From assembly GCA_905182985.1 (NCBI GenBank), contig CAJJDN010000073.1:296172-328491 (forward strand): a stretch of 32,320 nt of DNA, written 5' to 3'. Positions within the stretch are counted from its first letter, which is position 1. Each line of letters begins with the position of its first letter. The position numbers were made by a program, and so were the translations under genes. This DNA is from Paramecium sonneborni. Taxonomy: Eukaryota > Ciliophora > Oligohymenophorea > Peniculida > Parameciidae. Of the stretch, positions 11,556-21,510 are shown piece after piece. The notes beneath the pieces were generated by a model. That model ran no database searches, had not been told where the DNA came from, and worked only from the letters and a program-made list of their open reading frames with translations.

Positions 11556-12612
11556 TCACTTTTAAAATTAATATAAAGTACTTTAAGCCAACGATGAATT
11601 AGCATCATCAGATTGTTCTTAAATTTCTATAAAAATAATAGATAGTATATTTTACCACTCATATTCAAATTTGGATGTTATTCAGCATATGATGAAGCTT
11701 CTTTCAATTGTAATTGCATAGATTAAAATAATTACTATAGATCATTTCTTCCAGATGTCATTGTAAAATCAGTAAAACATTTAGGTTAGCTTGCCTAAAA
11801 CTATGATTAAGATTAGCTATTAGTTAATTATTTTGGATTAAAATCTTATTTTTTTTGAATTTATTATGGTTAATGTTATTGTCTTTATTGTGAAATAACA
11901 ATATGAGATTATGCTTATTAAATTATAGGTTAGATAGGTCTTTTTTAATCAAAGGGTTATTATTAAAATTATTTTTTTGGAATTTATTTTAATTTTTCAT
12001 GTGATATTTGCCTTCTTTTCTTGCTATATTAAAATATTTACATTTTCAAAATCTGATTATGTCACTATAAGTTCTATTTAATTATTCCATGTAAATTATT
12101 TATCATTCTATCCAGGACTAGTCAAAGTGCTTGTTTTTTCAATTGATTTTTAAATTACTTTTTTCTCACCTGTTTAGATTTAATTAGGTATTTAGGAACT
12201 TTTAATTGAAATTTAGGATGATGCATTCTATTTAAGCAAAATAAGTTTTCTATCAAATTATAATGGAGGCTTATTAGCTTTAAGTGGACTCACCTATAAA
12301 ATTGATAATAAAAAGTATTCTTACTACTCCTGGTAATTGAGATTGAGTAACCGATGGAGTCAATTACTATTTTTATTAACTATTGCTTGTTTTAATTATT
12401 CTATGTTATTAATTAACATTTTCTGAAGGTGGTATAATACTCCTTAACTTCCCAGAATAAACTGGTTTTCTAGGTGGTAATGGAGAAGTAAGAGTTGATT
12501 ATGGTTAACCTGAACCAGGTCTCTTTTTTTCTTATTGTTCAAGTATATTTTTTAAGTATTCAGCATCAAATTTCAACTTTGAACCTGATAATTATCTTTT
12601 TCCTAATGACAT
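11556..12612 (-). CDS. Ser/Gln/Pro-rich protein of unknown function
   Basis: Start ATG at 12612, stop TGA at 11558-11556. Three introns (31, 22 and 29 nt) give 324 residues and restore a consistent frame: the first exon ends about SQLPGV, the second reads SPLKANKPPLQFDRKL, the third RRQISHEKLKQIPKKQ and the last EIQEQSDDANSSLAQS. The protein is polar and mostly disordered, with Pro-Pro pairs (LPPRKPVYSG, IIPPSENV) and long Gln runs. No catalytic motif, membrane helix or known domain is visible. It is divergent from the PKA gene, with only 25 bp between start codons, so the two may share a promoter. Confidence 0.72.
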
Positions 12613-12637
12613 TATTTATTTTTAATTATTAAAATAA
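12613..12637. promoter_or_regulatory. 25-bp divergent intergenic spacer
   Basis: The start codons of the unknown Ser/Gln-rich gene (-) and of the PKA catalytic subunit gene (+) are separated only by this pure A/T stretch. Any promoter elements must lie here or within the two coding starts, so joint expression is possible. No defined motif is claimed. Confidence 0.55.
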
Positions 12638-13691
12638 ATGCAGAATAAGTAAGTGAAACTCTAAGACTTTGAAATACTCTAAACTCTTGGTACTGGTTCA
12701 TTTGGTAGGGTAAGATTAGCAAAATAGAAATCAAATTAAAAGCCTGTTGCTCTTAAGATGTTAAAGAAATGTGAAATTCTTCGATTAAAATAAGTTGATC
12801 ATATTAGTTCTGAATTCAAAATACTTAAACAAATTTAACATCCTTTCATTGTATATCTATAATTCATTATTTAGATTGAATTATTAGGCTACACATAAGA
12901 TGAAAGATATTTATATTTTGTTCTAGAGTATATTTAAGGTGGAGAGTTGTTCACTTATTTGAGAAATGCAGGTACTATAGAAGATGATGAAGCATAGTAT
13001 ATTATATAATATTATTTAGGTTTTATTCTGCTTAAATTGTATTAATGTTTGAGTATTTACATTCAAAGACAATTGTATACAGAGATCTAAAACCTGAAAA
13101 TTTACTTATTTAATAAAATGGTTATTTAAAATTGACAGATTTTGGATTTGCAAAAGTAGTTGAAGATCATACTTATACTCTATGTGGAACTCCTGAATAT
13201 CTTGCTCCTGAAATTCTTCTGAATAAAGGACATGGCAGACCAGTTGATTGGTGGTGTTTAGGAATTATTATTTATGAAATGTTGGCTGGTATTTGAATAT
13301 TATTTTAATAATTAGGTATTGATCCTTTTAATGATGAAGATCCTATGGCAATTTATCAAAAAATCTTAAAAGGAAAAGTAAAGTTTCCTAAAAATTTTGA
13401 TAATGATGCTAAAGATCTTGTCAAAAATCTTTTAGTTTCTGATGTTTCTAAAAGATTAGGAAATCTAAAAAATGGAGCTAACGATATCAAATAACATAAA
13501 TGGTATTAAACATTGAATTGGGATCAATTAATTAAAAAATAAATTAGAGCTAAATACTAACCTTCAATAAGGTTACTTTTATATTTATTTGTAGGTCTGA
13601 AGATGATACATCTAATTTTGCTGTTTATCCAGATAGTACCGAATTGCCAGATCCAATTAAATTAAATGATGATCCATTTAGAGATTGGTGA
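12638..13691 (+). CDS. cAMP-dependent protein kinase catalytic subunit (PKA-C)
   Basis: Four introns (12851-12874, 12997-13019, 13289-13315, 13572-13594) give 318 residues ending at TGA 13689-13691. Nearly all PKA landmarks are present: [77 protein letters not shown] with the activation-loop Thr, [19 protein letters not shown] and RLGNLKNG. The AGC-kinase tail contains SNFAVYPDS and ends in the residues FRDW, a terminal aromatic FxxW resembling the FxxF that in animal PKA docks on PDK1. It would be held inactive by a regulatory subunit, which is not found in this window. The length is slightly below animal PKA-C because the N-terminal helix is short. Confidence 0.93.
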
Positions 13692-13708
13692 TTTTATTAG
13701 TGAAAAAA

Positions 13709-13957
13709 TCACTTTGATTGTTTATGCTTTGCAAAACAGCATCTATATCTATGATTTTCATATTCTCTATTAATATATGCTAATCTTCTATCTGTTCTAT
13801 TATTCTTACTTAATTTATCTCCTAATACTAGGACTTTATCACTCCTATTTTTATTTTATAATTGAAAACTTTGAGTCAAAATATAAAATTATTTTTGAAA
13901 ACTAATCAACTATTTTAAAATAAAAAATAAATCATTAATAATACTATTTAATTCCAT
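13709..13957 (-). CDS. Small basic protein, unknown
   Basis: An intron-free 82-residue frame runs from ATG 13957 to TGA 13711-13709, stopping 17 bp from the end of the convergent PKA gene. The N-terminal half is hydrophobic-helical (IINDLFFILKQLISFQ) and the C-terminal half is strongly basic (SDKVLVLGDKLSKNNRTDRR, then ENHRYRCC). The residue mix and the neat fit against the PKA stop argue for a real gene. No family is recognised; a short secretory or DNA/RNA-binding protein could look like this. Confidence 0.45.
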
Positions 13958-15804
13958 TTTCAATTAAGGGAAAAACTTTTATTAAGAAATTTAAGCAGAA
14001 CGTTATATAATAAAAGATCCAATTTTAAATCTTTTATTTAGAAGACATTATAGCAATTATTTTAAATGAATAAAAAAGAAAGCTATTTTTTAATAGATAA
14101 TGTCTTATTCAATTCACCCATGTAGATCATTGGAGATTAGTTTGATGATTTCGATTAAGTAGCAGAAAAGAAAAGTTTAAGTTTTAATTTTTAGGTGAAA
14201 GTAAATATAAGTTATAAAAATAATTATTAGAAAATAAGAAATCAAAACAGCTTCACATCTTTTAGATTAATTATACAGTATCCTCTAGAATTAATAATAA
14301 AAGAAGAATTTACTATCCATTTTTATTTAAATTCCTTAATTTACTCAATTTTTAATTGGTTATTATAATAAATTATCTCAAATAATAAATAATATTCGCA
14401 TAATTCATAAATATATTTATAAATGGATTGTTTATTAATTATTCAATTTTAAAAAATTATTTTTTCTGTTTATTGTAGATTTATTTATTTGATTACATAA
14501 ATCTTATTCAAAAAATTTAAAATAACCTAAAATGATTTTGAATAAAAAAATTGGGTGAGGAAGACATAAAGTTAATTGTCATAATATTTCTTTATTCTAT
14601 TATGAAAAAGTTTTTATTACAATTATTTTTGTTAACTTAGCTAGTGATTGATGTTTGATTAACAGTGTTGATTAGAGTTTACATGATAGATGTCAGGTAT
14701 TTATAGTGTGAATTGAGCATTAAATAAATTGAATATATTTAAAAGTAAGTTTTTTAAAGTAGAATTATATTTATAAGAATCACGCCTGCATAATTTAGAT
14801 AGATTTATAATTTTTATAAGTAAAATATTTTTTTGATATTTATGAAAGTTTTGGACAATTAAAATGAAGATTTATTAGTAATTTTTTAGGTGAACTTTTG
14901 GTTGAAAAAAAAGAGTTATGATAGTGAAAAGCTTTGTATTTTTTTAGGATGGACAAAAAGAATCCAATTAAATGCATTTAATTAAGATTAATAAGATATT
15001 AGCATAGTATCACATTCCTAAAATAAAATTATTCTTATTATCTTGTTACTAAAAATAATATAAGGAAATTCTTTGAAATTACATAAAATTTTAAATTAAA
15101 ATTTATGTTATGTAATTTACAATATAAAAATAATTTCAGATTTATTCCTCATAAAATTATGGAATAAATAATCTATATAAAAATTATAATAATTCATTCG
15201 AAGTACTATATATGAATCTTTAAATCATTTGTAGGCATTTTAGATAAGAATTAATAAAAAACATATTATTTCTTTAATTTTAATGTTCATTTAGAAATAT
15301 AAATATATTAAATATTAAATAATACTCTTCATTTAGAAAAAAAACAATATCTTGAAATTAAAATCTATTTTATACAATACCCAATAAATGCAGCTATTAT
15401 TGATTAAAACAATAAAATTTGAAATTGAACTAAGAAATCAAAAATTTTTTTAATACTCAAATCATTATTAAATTGTACTAGTTTTATAAATGAATAACTT
15501 AGTGTCTGTATTGTATGCGAAATTTAATGAAAAATAAAAAAAAAATTCTATATTAAGATTGAACTGTAACTGTAACATAGAGTAGTATTTTTATTGTTTA
15601 AATGATAGTAATTGATGATTTATGATCTAAAATTGAATAAGGTCTTATTTCCTCTTAAAAATTTAGAGTAAAAAATACGTTAAGGCAAAGAATGATATTA
15701 ATTGAATGAAACATCGGTTTTTTCATTAATTTTTGCATTATTAAATAATTGAATAATAGGAAAAGTGAATAATAAAATAAAAAAAATATAGTAAATCACT
15801 AAAA
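13958..15804. other. Gene-poor 1.8-kb stretch
   Basis: The longest gene-poor interval apart from the duplicated block. A 179-codon frame at 14066-14605 starts plausibly (MNKKESYFLIDNVLF) but soon becomes Ile/Leu/Tyr/Asn-rich. A 257-codon frame at 14842-15615 contains no proline at all and almost no Gly or Ala, which speaks against it being a protein. Many in-frame TGA codons break the rest. It may be decayed genes, germline-type DNA or long untranslated regions; no repeat or RNA gene is recognised. Confidence 0.45.
14066..14605 (+). CDS. Doubtful 179-residue ORF, unknown
   Basis: Open from ATG 14066 to TGA 14603-14605. The first 45 residues look coding (SPMQIIGDQFDDFDQVAEKK), with acidic residues and balanced codons. 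A possible intron of 30 or 36 nt ends at about 14229. Beyond about residue 90 the composition drifts to that of bulk AT-rich DNA. It could be a young pseudogene or an over-extended short gene; no domain is seen. Confidence 0.28.
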
Positions 15805-16191
15805 ATGTAAAACAAACCTTGTGATTGGATATGTGTTGAATGCAGAAACTTAAATTACTCATTTCGAAAGATTTGTAATAGATGTCAATAATGTTCGAGA
15901 GATGCTCCTGGAACAAGATTTATTCCAAATAAAATTGATTAAGGACTATAAATCTTATAAAAAATAAAGCTACAAGAATAAGATTTAGGAGGGAGCAGTC
16001 ATAGCTCAGTAGAAAGCAATGATGATGAAGATGTTGTTTTTTCATAAGCATTATTCCTTGAAGATTTATCCAAAAAAAGTGAAAGCTTGAATAAGTCTTT
16101 TTCATTTTTGAAGAAATGTTCAATTTGTTAGTGCTAGAACTACTTTTATTAATAAAAATGTAGTCAATGTGGATTCTCTTAATTTATTTGA
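15805..16191 (+). CDS. Double RanBP2-type zinc-finger protein
   Basis: A single exon from ATG 15805 to TGA 16189-16191 encodes 128 residues. Residues 7-27 (DWICVECRNLNYSFRKICNR followed by C27) follow the RanBP2 finger pattern W-x-C-x2-C-x3-N-x6-C-x2-C. A second finger near the C-terminus (CSICQCQNYFYQQKCSQC) repeats the C-x2-C-x10-C-x2-C spacing but lacks the Trp. An acidic, Ser-rich linker lies between (SSHSSVESNDDEDVVF). Fingers of this type bind single-stranded RNA or ubiquitin; which applies cannot be told, though the W and N residues in finger 1 are those used in RNA-binding members. The gene converges on the minus-strand gene ending at 16270. Confidence 0.75.
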
Positions 16192-16269
16192 TACCATGAT
16201 TTTATAACTTGATTATTTCTTTTTATATCTTGGGGTTTATTACAACTTCTTTTTAACTAAATTCAATCA

Positions 16270-17643
16270 TCATATATCTTTATTAGCTTTAATATCATCT
16301 TTTAAATTTATATAAAATGCCAATAAACTCATTTTATTTTAATTTAATTATAAACAATTAGAAACATTATAATTCGATAATAATCTACCTTGATAAGACA
16401 AAATGACTTTTCTGAACAATCAAATAATCTAATTGATAATTCGAACATTATCTCAAAAGTAGTGAAGATGAAAATTCTAAAGGTCATTCCTACGATCAAG
16501 AATAAATGAATTATTAATCTAATACTATATTGTTAATTTATATTATTAAGAAGATAAATAACATTTTTTGCTATGGAAGTTCTCATACTTCTTGATTGTC
16601 AATTAGCTTTTGAAAAATAAATTTTTTTTTAAATATTATAGTTCTTATCAATGTGAACCATAATAATTCTTAATTCAATAGTTTCCATATGTTATGAAAT
16701 ACAATTACTTCATCCAAAACAAAAGAAATATTTATGAATCCATTATTTTAATTAGTTGGTTTTTATTTAACTATCTTTTTGGTTTAAATTTATAAGCACT
16801 ATCATTGTTTAATAGTGATCTAATATTGACTAAGAAATTTTCTAAAAGCAGAAGAGTTCCTTTTTAAACTTAAATATCTTTTTTCTAGATTTTTGATTTA
16901 ACCTTAAAAGCTATTGAATAAATAACTGTTTGCTAAAGTCTCATAAATTCTGTTAAAAAGTCTTCAATGAAAACTAATTAGTTGAGATAATTGGAAGTGA
17001 CACCCAAATTTCCAATAATTTTCTTGACTTAATTTCTTAATTCACTTAAATATTATTTATTTATTTACATAGAAAAATAAAAAAGAATTAGTAACTAGGG
17101 AATCAATTAATATGATTAATCTGAAGTATACAAACAAAAAAAAGAATTATTAATTAAGATAATATTTAGTCAGTTTCAATTCTATCAGAGATATATAAAT
17201 TTTATTAAATAAATATTATTTAAAGTACAAATTCAAAAGCATTTATCCTCTAATTTGTGACCTATAATTAAATGTTATTCCTTCTTTATAAAAATACAGA
17301 ATAAACTCAAGTAAATAATAACCTCTTTTTATATCTTAATGCAATTTTATGATTATATCTAAGAGTTCTTTTTCTGTTTTTTTATTATATTACCAAGATT
17401 TAACTTCCTATTTATTTATCATAGTAATTCTGTTTGTGTGGTTCTTTGGAAAAGAAAATAATCTCCAAGCAAATTTCTTAGATGTATTAATTTCAGTCTA
17501 TAATTTGTTTTGTTTACTTTAAAAGTTCTAACTCTGATAAATTATTTCTTTAAATCAAATTTGAGATGTATTTCTAATATTAATATTAATCATTCCTTAT
17601 AACATTGTTCCAATCTTCTTCTTTCTTAGAGTACTGAATTCAT
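16270..17643 (-). CDS. Unknown protein gene with unresolved or broken reading frame
   Basis: Several clearly coding-like blocks lie on this strand, but I cannot join all of them. A long block from ATG 17422 reads MINKQEVKSW ... TEKELLDIIIKLHQDIKRGY. A next block (about 17094-16709) reads SELRNQVKKIIGNLGVTSNY, FIEDFLTEFMRLQQ and LLLLENFLVNIRSLLNND; joining them needs a 37-nt intron. A third join uses a 34-nt intron ending just before ATG 16661. After that a run of nine A's (16630-16622) shifts the frame, and one extra base there would reopen it. The last block ends KDDIKANKDI at TGA 16272-16270. Upstream pieces (17422-17643, KKEEDWNNVIRNDQYQYQ) may belong to it too. Real gene with an indel error, or young pseudogene; no known domain. 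Confidence 0.42.
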
Positions 17644-17820
17644 ATTTATTTATATTGAATATAATTATATTTTTGTTTGCTTATATCATAGTTAAATAGT
17701 CAATATTATTAGACTTATAATTGAGTTGTAAAAGACCTCTCAAATTTATTGATATGAGTAGATTAAAAAGGGCTAAGGTTGAATTGATTATTTAAAAGAA
17801 CCAAATTTTATAAATAAAAT

Positions 17821-18958
17821 ATGATTTTGCCAATCAAATACGATGAGTATAAAGAATTTGATGTGAATCGTTAATTATAGGATTAAGCTAGGGATTTCAG
17901 AATGGTGTAATAGGAGCTTCTTAAGTAGCAACTGTATGACTAATAGTTGGAAGTGGAGAAAAGAAAGAGATCTTTGACAACACAAAAATAAAGAGAGGAA
18001 CAATTATATTTAGAGAATTTAAAGAGAGAAAAAGAAATGTAATACCTTATGGAAGGACAAAACAAACAATATATTAAAAAGGATTTATCAAAATGGTATG
18101 AAAATACAGTAAATAATTAAAGAATTGTCCAACAATAGTTAGTAATGTTATCTATATTAATAGAGATAAGAAAAATAACAGATTGAATAATAGATTGTTG
18201 ATACTGCAAAATTAGGCTAAACTATGGCCAAGTTCTATGAATAATAAAAAAAGGATTATTATAGAAAAGTTTAGGATTAATAATATGGTCAGTTTTAGAT
18301 TAAAAAGCTTAATGAATAGAATTCTAGAAAGTTTGATTAGGCAGTATATTAGGAATAAGTTCATTAAGAAAATACTAATATATAAAGGAAGTTAGATAAT
18401 TATAAATAAGTACTTGATTAATAATATATTTTAAGTACTATCAGAATGTTTAAAATAGGTAGTAATAATTATAGGCAATGTATTTGTAGAATTATAGAGA
18501 CCCAAAAGAGGGATTAGATGATATTATATCAAAGAATGTTTAGTAGAAGTAAGAGAAAGATGAAAAATAATACAGATATGAGAAGGAGATGGAAGGTATA
18601 TCAAAAGAGAAATACAATTCAATTCTTTAAATGCAATTACAAGAATAATAACATAAAAGAAAACAAAATAAATTTGATGCTAAATTGAATGGATATGATC
18701 ATGCGAATTCTGTATATTGGTACAATTTTGATAGACAAAATAATGTATAAATTTTTAAGATTTTAGATTTCAACACCAGCTAGAAGTATGATTTCAGAAT
18801 AAAATCAATAATATTATAATCCTTTAACTAATCCAAATCCAAATCAGACTCAGAATCCTTACATACTAAAACAATTAGGAATGAATCTGAATGATTTACC
18901 TACTCCAGAATATAATAAATCTAAGTTAGCTTCAATGGGAAAGTTTTGCATGAATTGA
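17821..18958 (+). CDS. Coiled-coil protein, unknown
   Basis: Three introns of 22, 26 and 22 nt give 355 residues from ATG 17821 to TGA 18956-18958. About residues 15-280 form a near-continuous charged helix rich in Gln, Glu, Lys and Arg (QQLEVEKRKRSLTTQKQ, EEQLYLENLKREKEMQYL, YEKEMEGISKEKYNS), which predicts a long coiled coil. The C-terminus is different: a proline/asparagine-rich stretch (NPLTNPNPNQTQNPY) and then LGMNLNDLPTPEYNKSKLAS. Such proteins in ciliates often belong to basal bodies, axonemes or the cortex, but nothing in this sequence proves that. It lies only 32 bp upstream of the kinase gene on the same strand. Confidence 0.75.
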
Positions 18959-18990
18959 TATAAATTAAATGCGTTATTATATTTTATTAA

Positions 18991-20480
18991 ATGAATTAAA
19001 GCTGTTCATATAAGTATTGTATCACTACTATAATAAATGATACAATATACAATTGTACTTATTGTTAGAATATGAAATATTGTTCACAAAAATGTAGAGA
19101 CACAGATTGGTATATTGAAATATCAAAATAGGAATTTATCACATAAGAACAATTGTCGTTCAATAAAACTAAACAGTTTAACCGAACTGAATGATTCTGC
19201 ATCAACTTTAAAATCTATTCGTAGATCACCTGAAGACTTTGAAATAATTATTAAGGATAATAAAATGGAATTAGGTAAAGGTAGTTATGGTTGTGTAAAA
19301 TTGGTCAAGGATAAATAAAATGGTTAGATGTATGCAATGAAAGTGGTAAAACTTATTATTTAACATAGATGAATAAAAAATAAATATTTGAGTATTGTTC
19401 TGTTGAAAATCTAAAAAGAGAAATTAAAATATAAAGAAGATTGTAGCATCCACATATAACCAAACTATTTCATTATTTTGAAGACAAAGAAAATGTATTT
19501 CTTATATTAGAATTAGCAGGTATAATAAACTATATATTTAAGAGAATGGTAGTCTATTTAGCTATATAAGGAAAAGAAAAAGACTCCCAGAAAATGAGGC
19601 TTTTGTCTACTTCTTTTAAACATGCTTGGGAATTGATTATTTACATAAAAAAAACATAATACATAGAGATCTAAAACCAGAAAATTTGTTATTAGATAAA
19701 TAAGGGAATGTTAAAGTATGTGATTTTGGTTGGTCAGCAGAAACTACTTAAAATGGAGTAAGAAGAACATTTTGTGGTACTTTAGATTACATGGCTCCAG
19801 AAATGTTGAAAAATTAACCATATAGTTTCACTTTAGATATTTGGTGTTTGGGGATATTATTATTTGAATTGATTCATGGTTTTGCACCTTTCAAAGGTAG
19901 AAATGAAAATGAAAAATGCCATAATATTGTTAAGATGACTCCAATAGAATATGATCTCTAAATTTCACCTGAAGCTAAAACTTTAATCTAGGGGATACTC
20001 AAACATAATCCTAATGAAAGACTATCAATGAATTAGATATTCGATCATCTTTGGATGAAGAAATTCTATAAAAGTTATGGCATAGATCTTAGATCTTATA
20101 TGTATAAAGAAGATAAACACAATGATTCATCAAATCGATCGATTTCTCCTTAAAATGATGATATAATCACAAGATCATTTGTTACAAACCCTTCATAAAA
20201 TACTAATTCAGATTTAAAGCCTTTATCGAAATCTTCTAATTATGTATCTCAATATAACAATAACAATGGAAAATCTACTGCTTCTACAAATTATAATTAA
20301 GAGGAAGAATTTAAGGCCAGAGTTAGTAGACTTTCCTAAAGATAATAAATGGCTTAAGGATTAAGAGAAATTTAAGGATAATAAATAAGATAAGAAGAAT
20401 TAGGATTCATGGATAAAGTTTTTTCTGCATTTGGATGTTTAAGTAGAGATAAATAATAAACTCAGTCTCATAATTATTGA
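18991..20480 (+). CDS. MYND zinc finger fused to an Aurora-like protein kinase
   Basis: Three introns of 22, 23 and 23 nt give 473 residues ending at TGA 20478-20480. Removing the first intron rebuilds a MYND finger at residues 5-48 (NCTYCQNMKYCSQKC, then DW, H and C at the expected spacing; the first Cys pair is C-x4-C). A kinase domain follows at about residues 75-345: MELGKGSYGCVKLVKDK, YAMKVMNKKQ, LENLKREIKIQ-type helix, [41 protein letters not shown] and LDIWCLGILLFELIHG. DFGWSAE and the activation loop are Aurora signatures. The tail is disordered, with a helical Gln/Arg stretch. Aurora kinases drive mitosis and cilium disassembly; MYND fingers bind Pro-rich peptides. The fusion is unusual. 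Confidence 0.85.
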
Positions 20481-21510
20481 ATTTATGTTATGTTATATTA
20501 TATTATTATATTTATTATTCTTTTCTTCTTATTTATTTACATTGAAGTATCTTAATTTTAATTGATTTCATTTAGAATGAAGAGAATTTAATATCTTTAT
20601 TCAAATATTTATAACAACATCTTAATAATTAAAAATATCATCTCAAATTTAAAAAGTATATAAAAAAAATGAAACGCCTATCTACCTATAAATTTTAAAA
20701 TTTCCGCTTTTAATAACATTAATAATTTAAATTTGATAATGTTTCTTAAAGTAAAATAAAATAGTTTTTTATAATTAGAATAAGTTTATTATTAGATATA
20801 GATGGACAATATATATTTTATGTACAAGACCACATAAATTATTAATATGAAATTATGAGGTTTAAGTTTTATAGGTTTTGGGACATATAATAAACAAAAT
20901 TTCTGCATTATAAAATATTATTAATCAAGAAGAAATCAAAATTATAAGCTAAAATTGAGGTATATCTTTTTTTATTAATAAAAAAAACGGAAGATCTTTT
21001 AAGGAGTTATAAATTGAATTTGTTCTAAAAAAACAGTTTTTTGATGAGAACAGATTTCCAATAAAACCCATTAAATATTATATAAAATAATATCAATAAA
21101 TTTACACAATCTTTTGATGTTTTAAAATAATTGTTCTACTAGTAATGTTTAAATTCTATTAAAATCTGCAGATGCGTTACGTCATTCATAGTTATAAGGT
21201 GTAGTATCTTTGAAAGATTTTCATAAAATTTATACAAATGTAATCTTTAAAAAAATCCAACACACTGAAAGAATTTGAAAAGAAACTATCAAAAGAAAAT
21301 AAATTTCTAAAGTTGGAACAAAGAAGAACAGTAATAACAAAAAATATTTTATTTGAAAATAAATATAAATTTATTGTATTTTTTAATAAAAATATGAGAA
21401 TATGAATGAGAAACCTATATTTTAGATTTAATATTTATACTAATAGTTTTGAATCAATAAGAAATTATTAAACCATCTTTAAGTTGAATAAATACTTAAA
21501 TAAAATGTTT
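20481..21510. other. AT-rich 1-kb spacer with weak ORFs
   Basis: No confident gene. On the plus strand 21238-21405 encodes a 55-residue lysine/glutamate-rich peptide (MQSLKKSNTLKEFEKKLSKE) that looks coding at its start and may be a small gene or an orphan first exon. On the minus strand 21189-20641 is open for 182 codons but has one proline, one glycine and one alanine, so it is probably chance. Nothing else stands out. Confidence 0.45.
21238..21405 (+). CDS. Possible 55-residue charged peptide gene or first exon
   Basis: ATG 21238 to TGA 21403-21405. The first 32 residues are charged and helical (KEFEKKLSKENKFLKLEQRR), unlike the surrounding AT-rich DNA; the rest is Phe/Asn/Lys-rich. No domain and no supporting neighbour. 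Confidence 0.28.

Noticed and set aside
14842..15615. 257-codon plus-strand ORF starting MKVLDNQNEDLL
   Set aside because: It contains no proline and very few Gly, Ala or Asp, mirrors bulk AT composition, and matches nothing recognisable. With TGA as the only stop, long chance frames are expected.
16000..16020. tRNA D-arm-like string TAGCTCAGTAGAAAGC
   Set aside because: No matching acceptor, anticodon or T-arm follows, and the bases lie within the coding zinc-finger gene.
15698..16123. Two minus-strand hydrophobic ORFs opposite the zinc-finger gene
   Set aside because: The plus strand carries a conserved RanBP2 finger with correct spacing over the same bases, so the antisense frames are shadows.
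20641..21189. 182-codon minus-strand ORF starting MNDVTHLQILIEF
   Set aside because: One proline, one glycine and one alanine in 182 residues; the composition is that of random AT-rich DNA. Kept only as a note in the spacer description.
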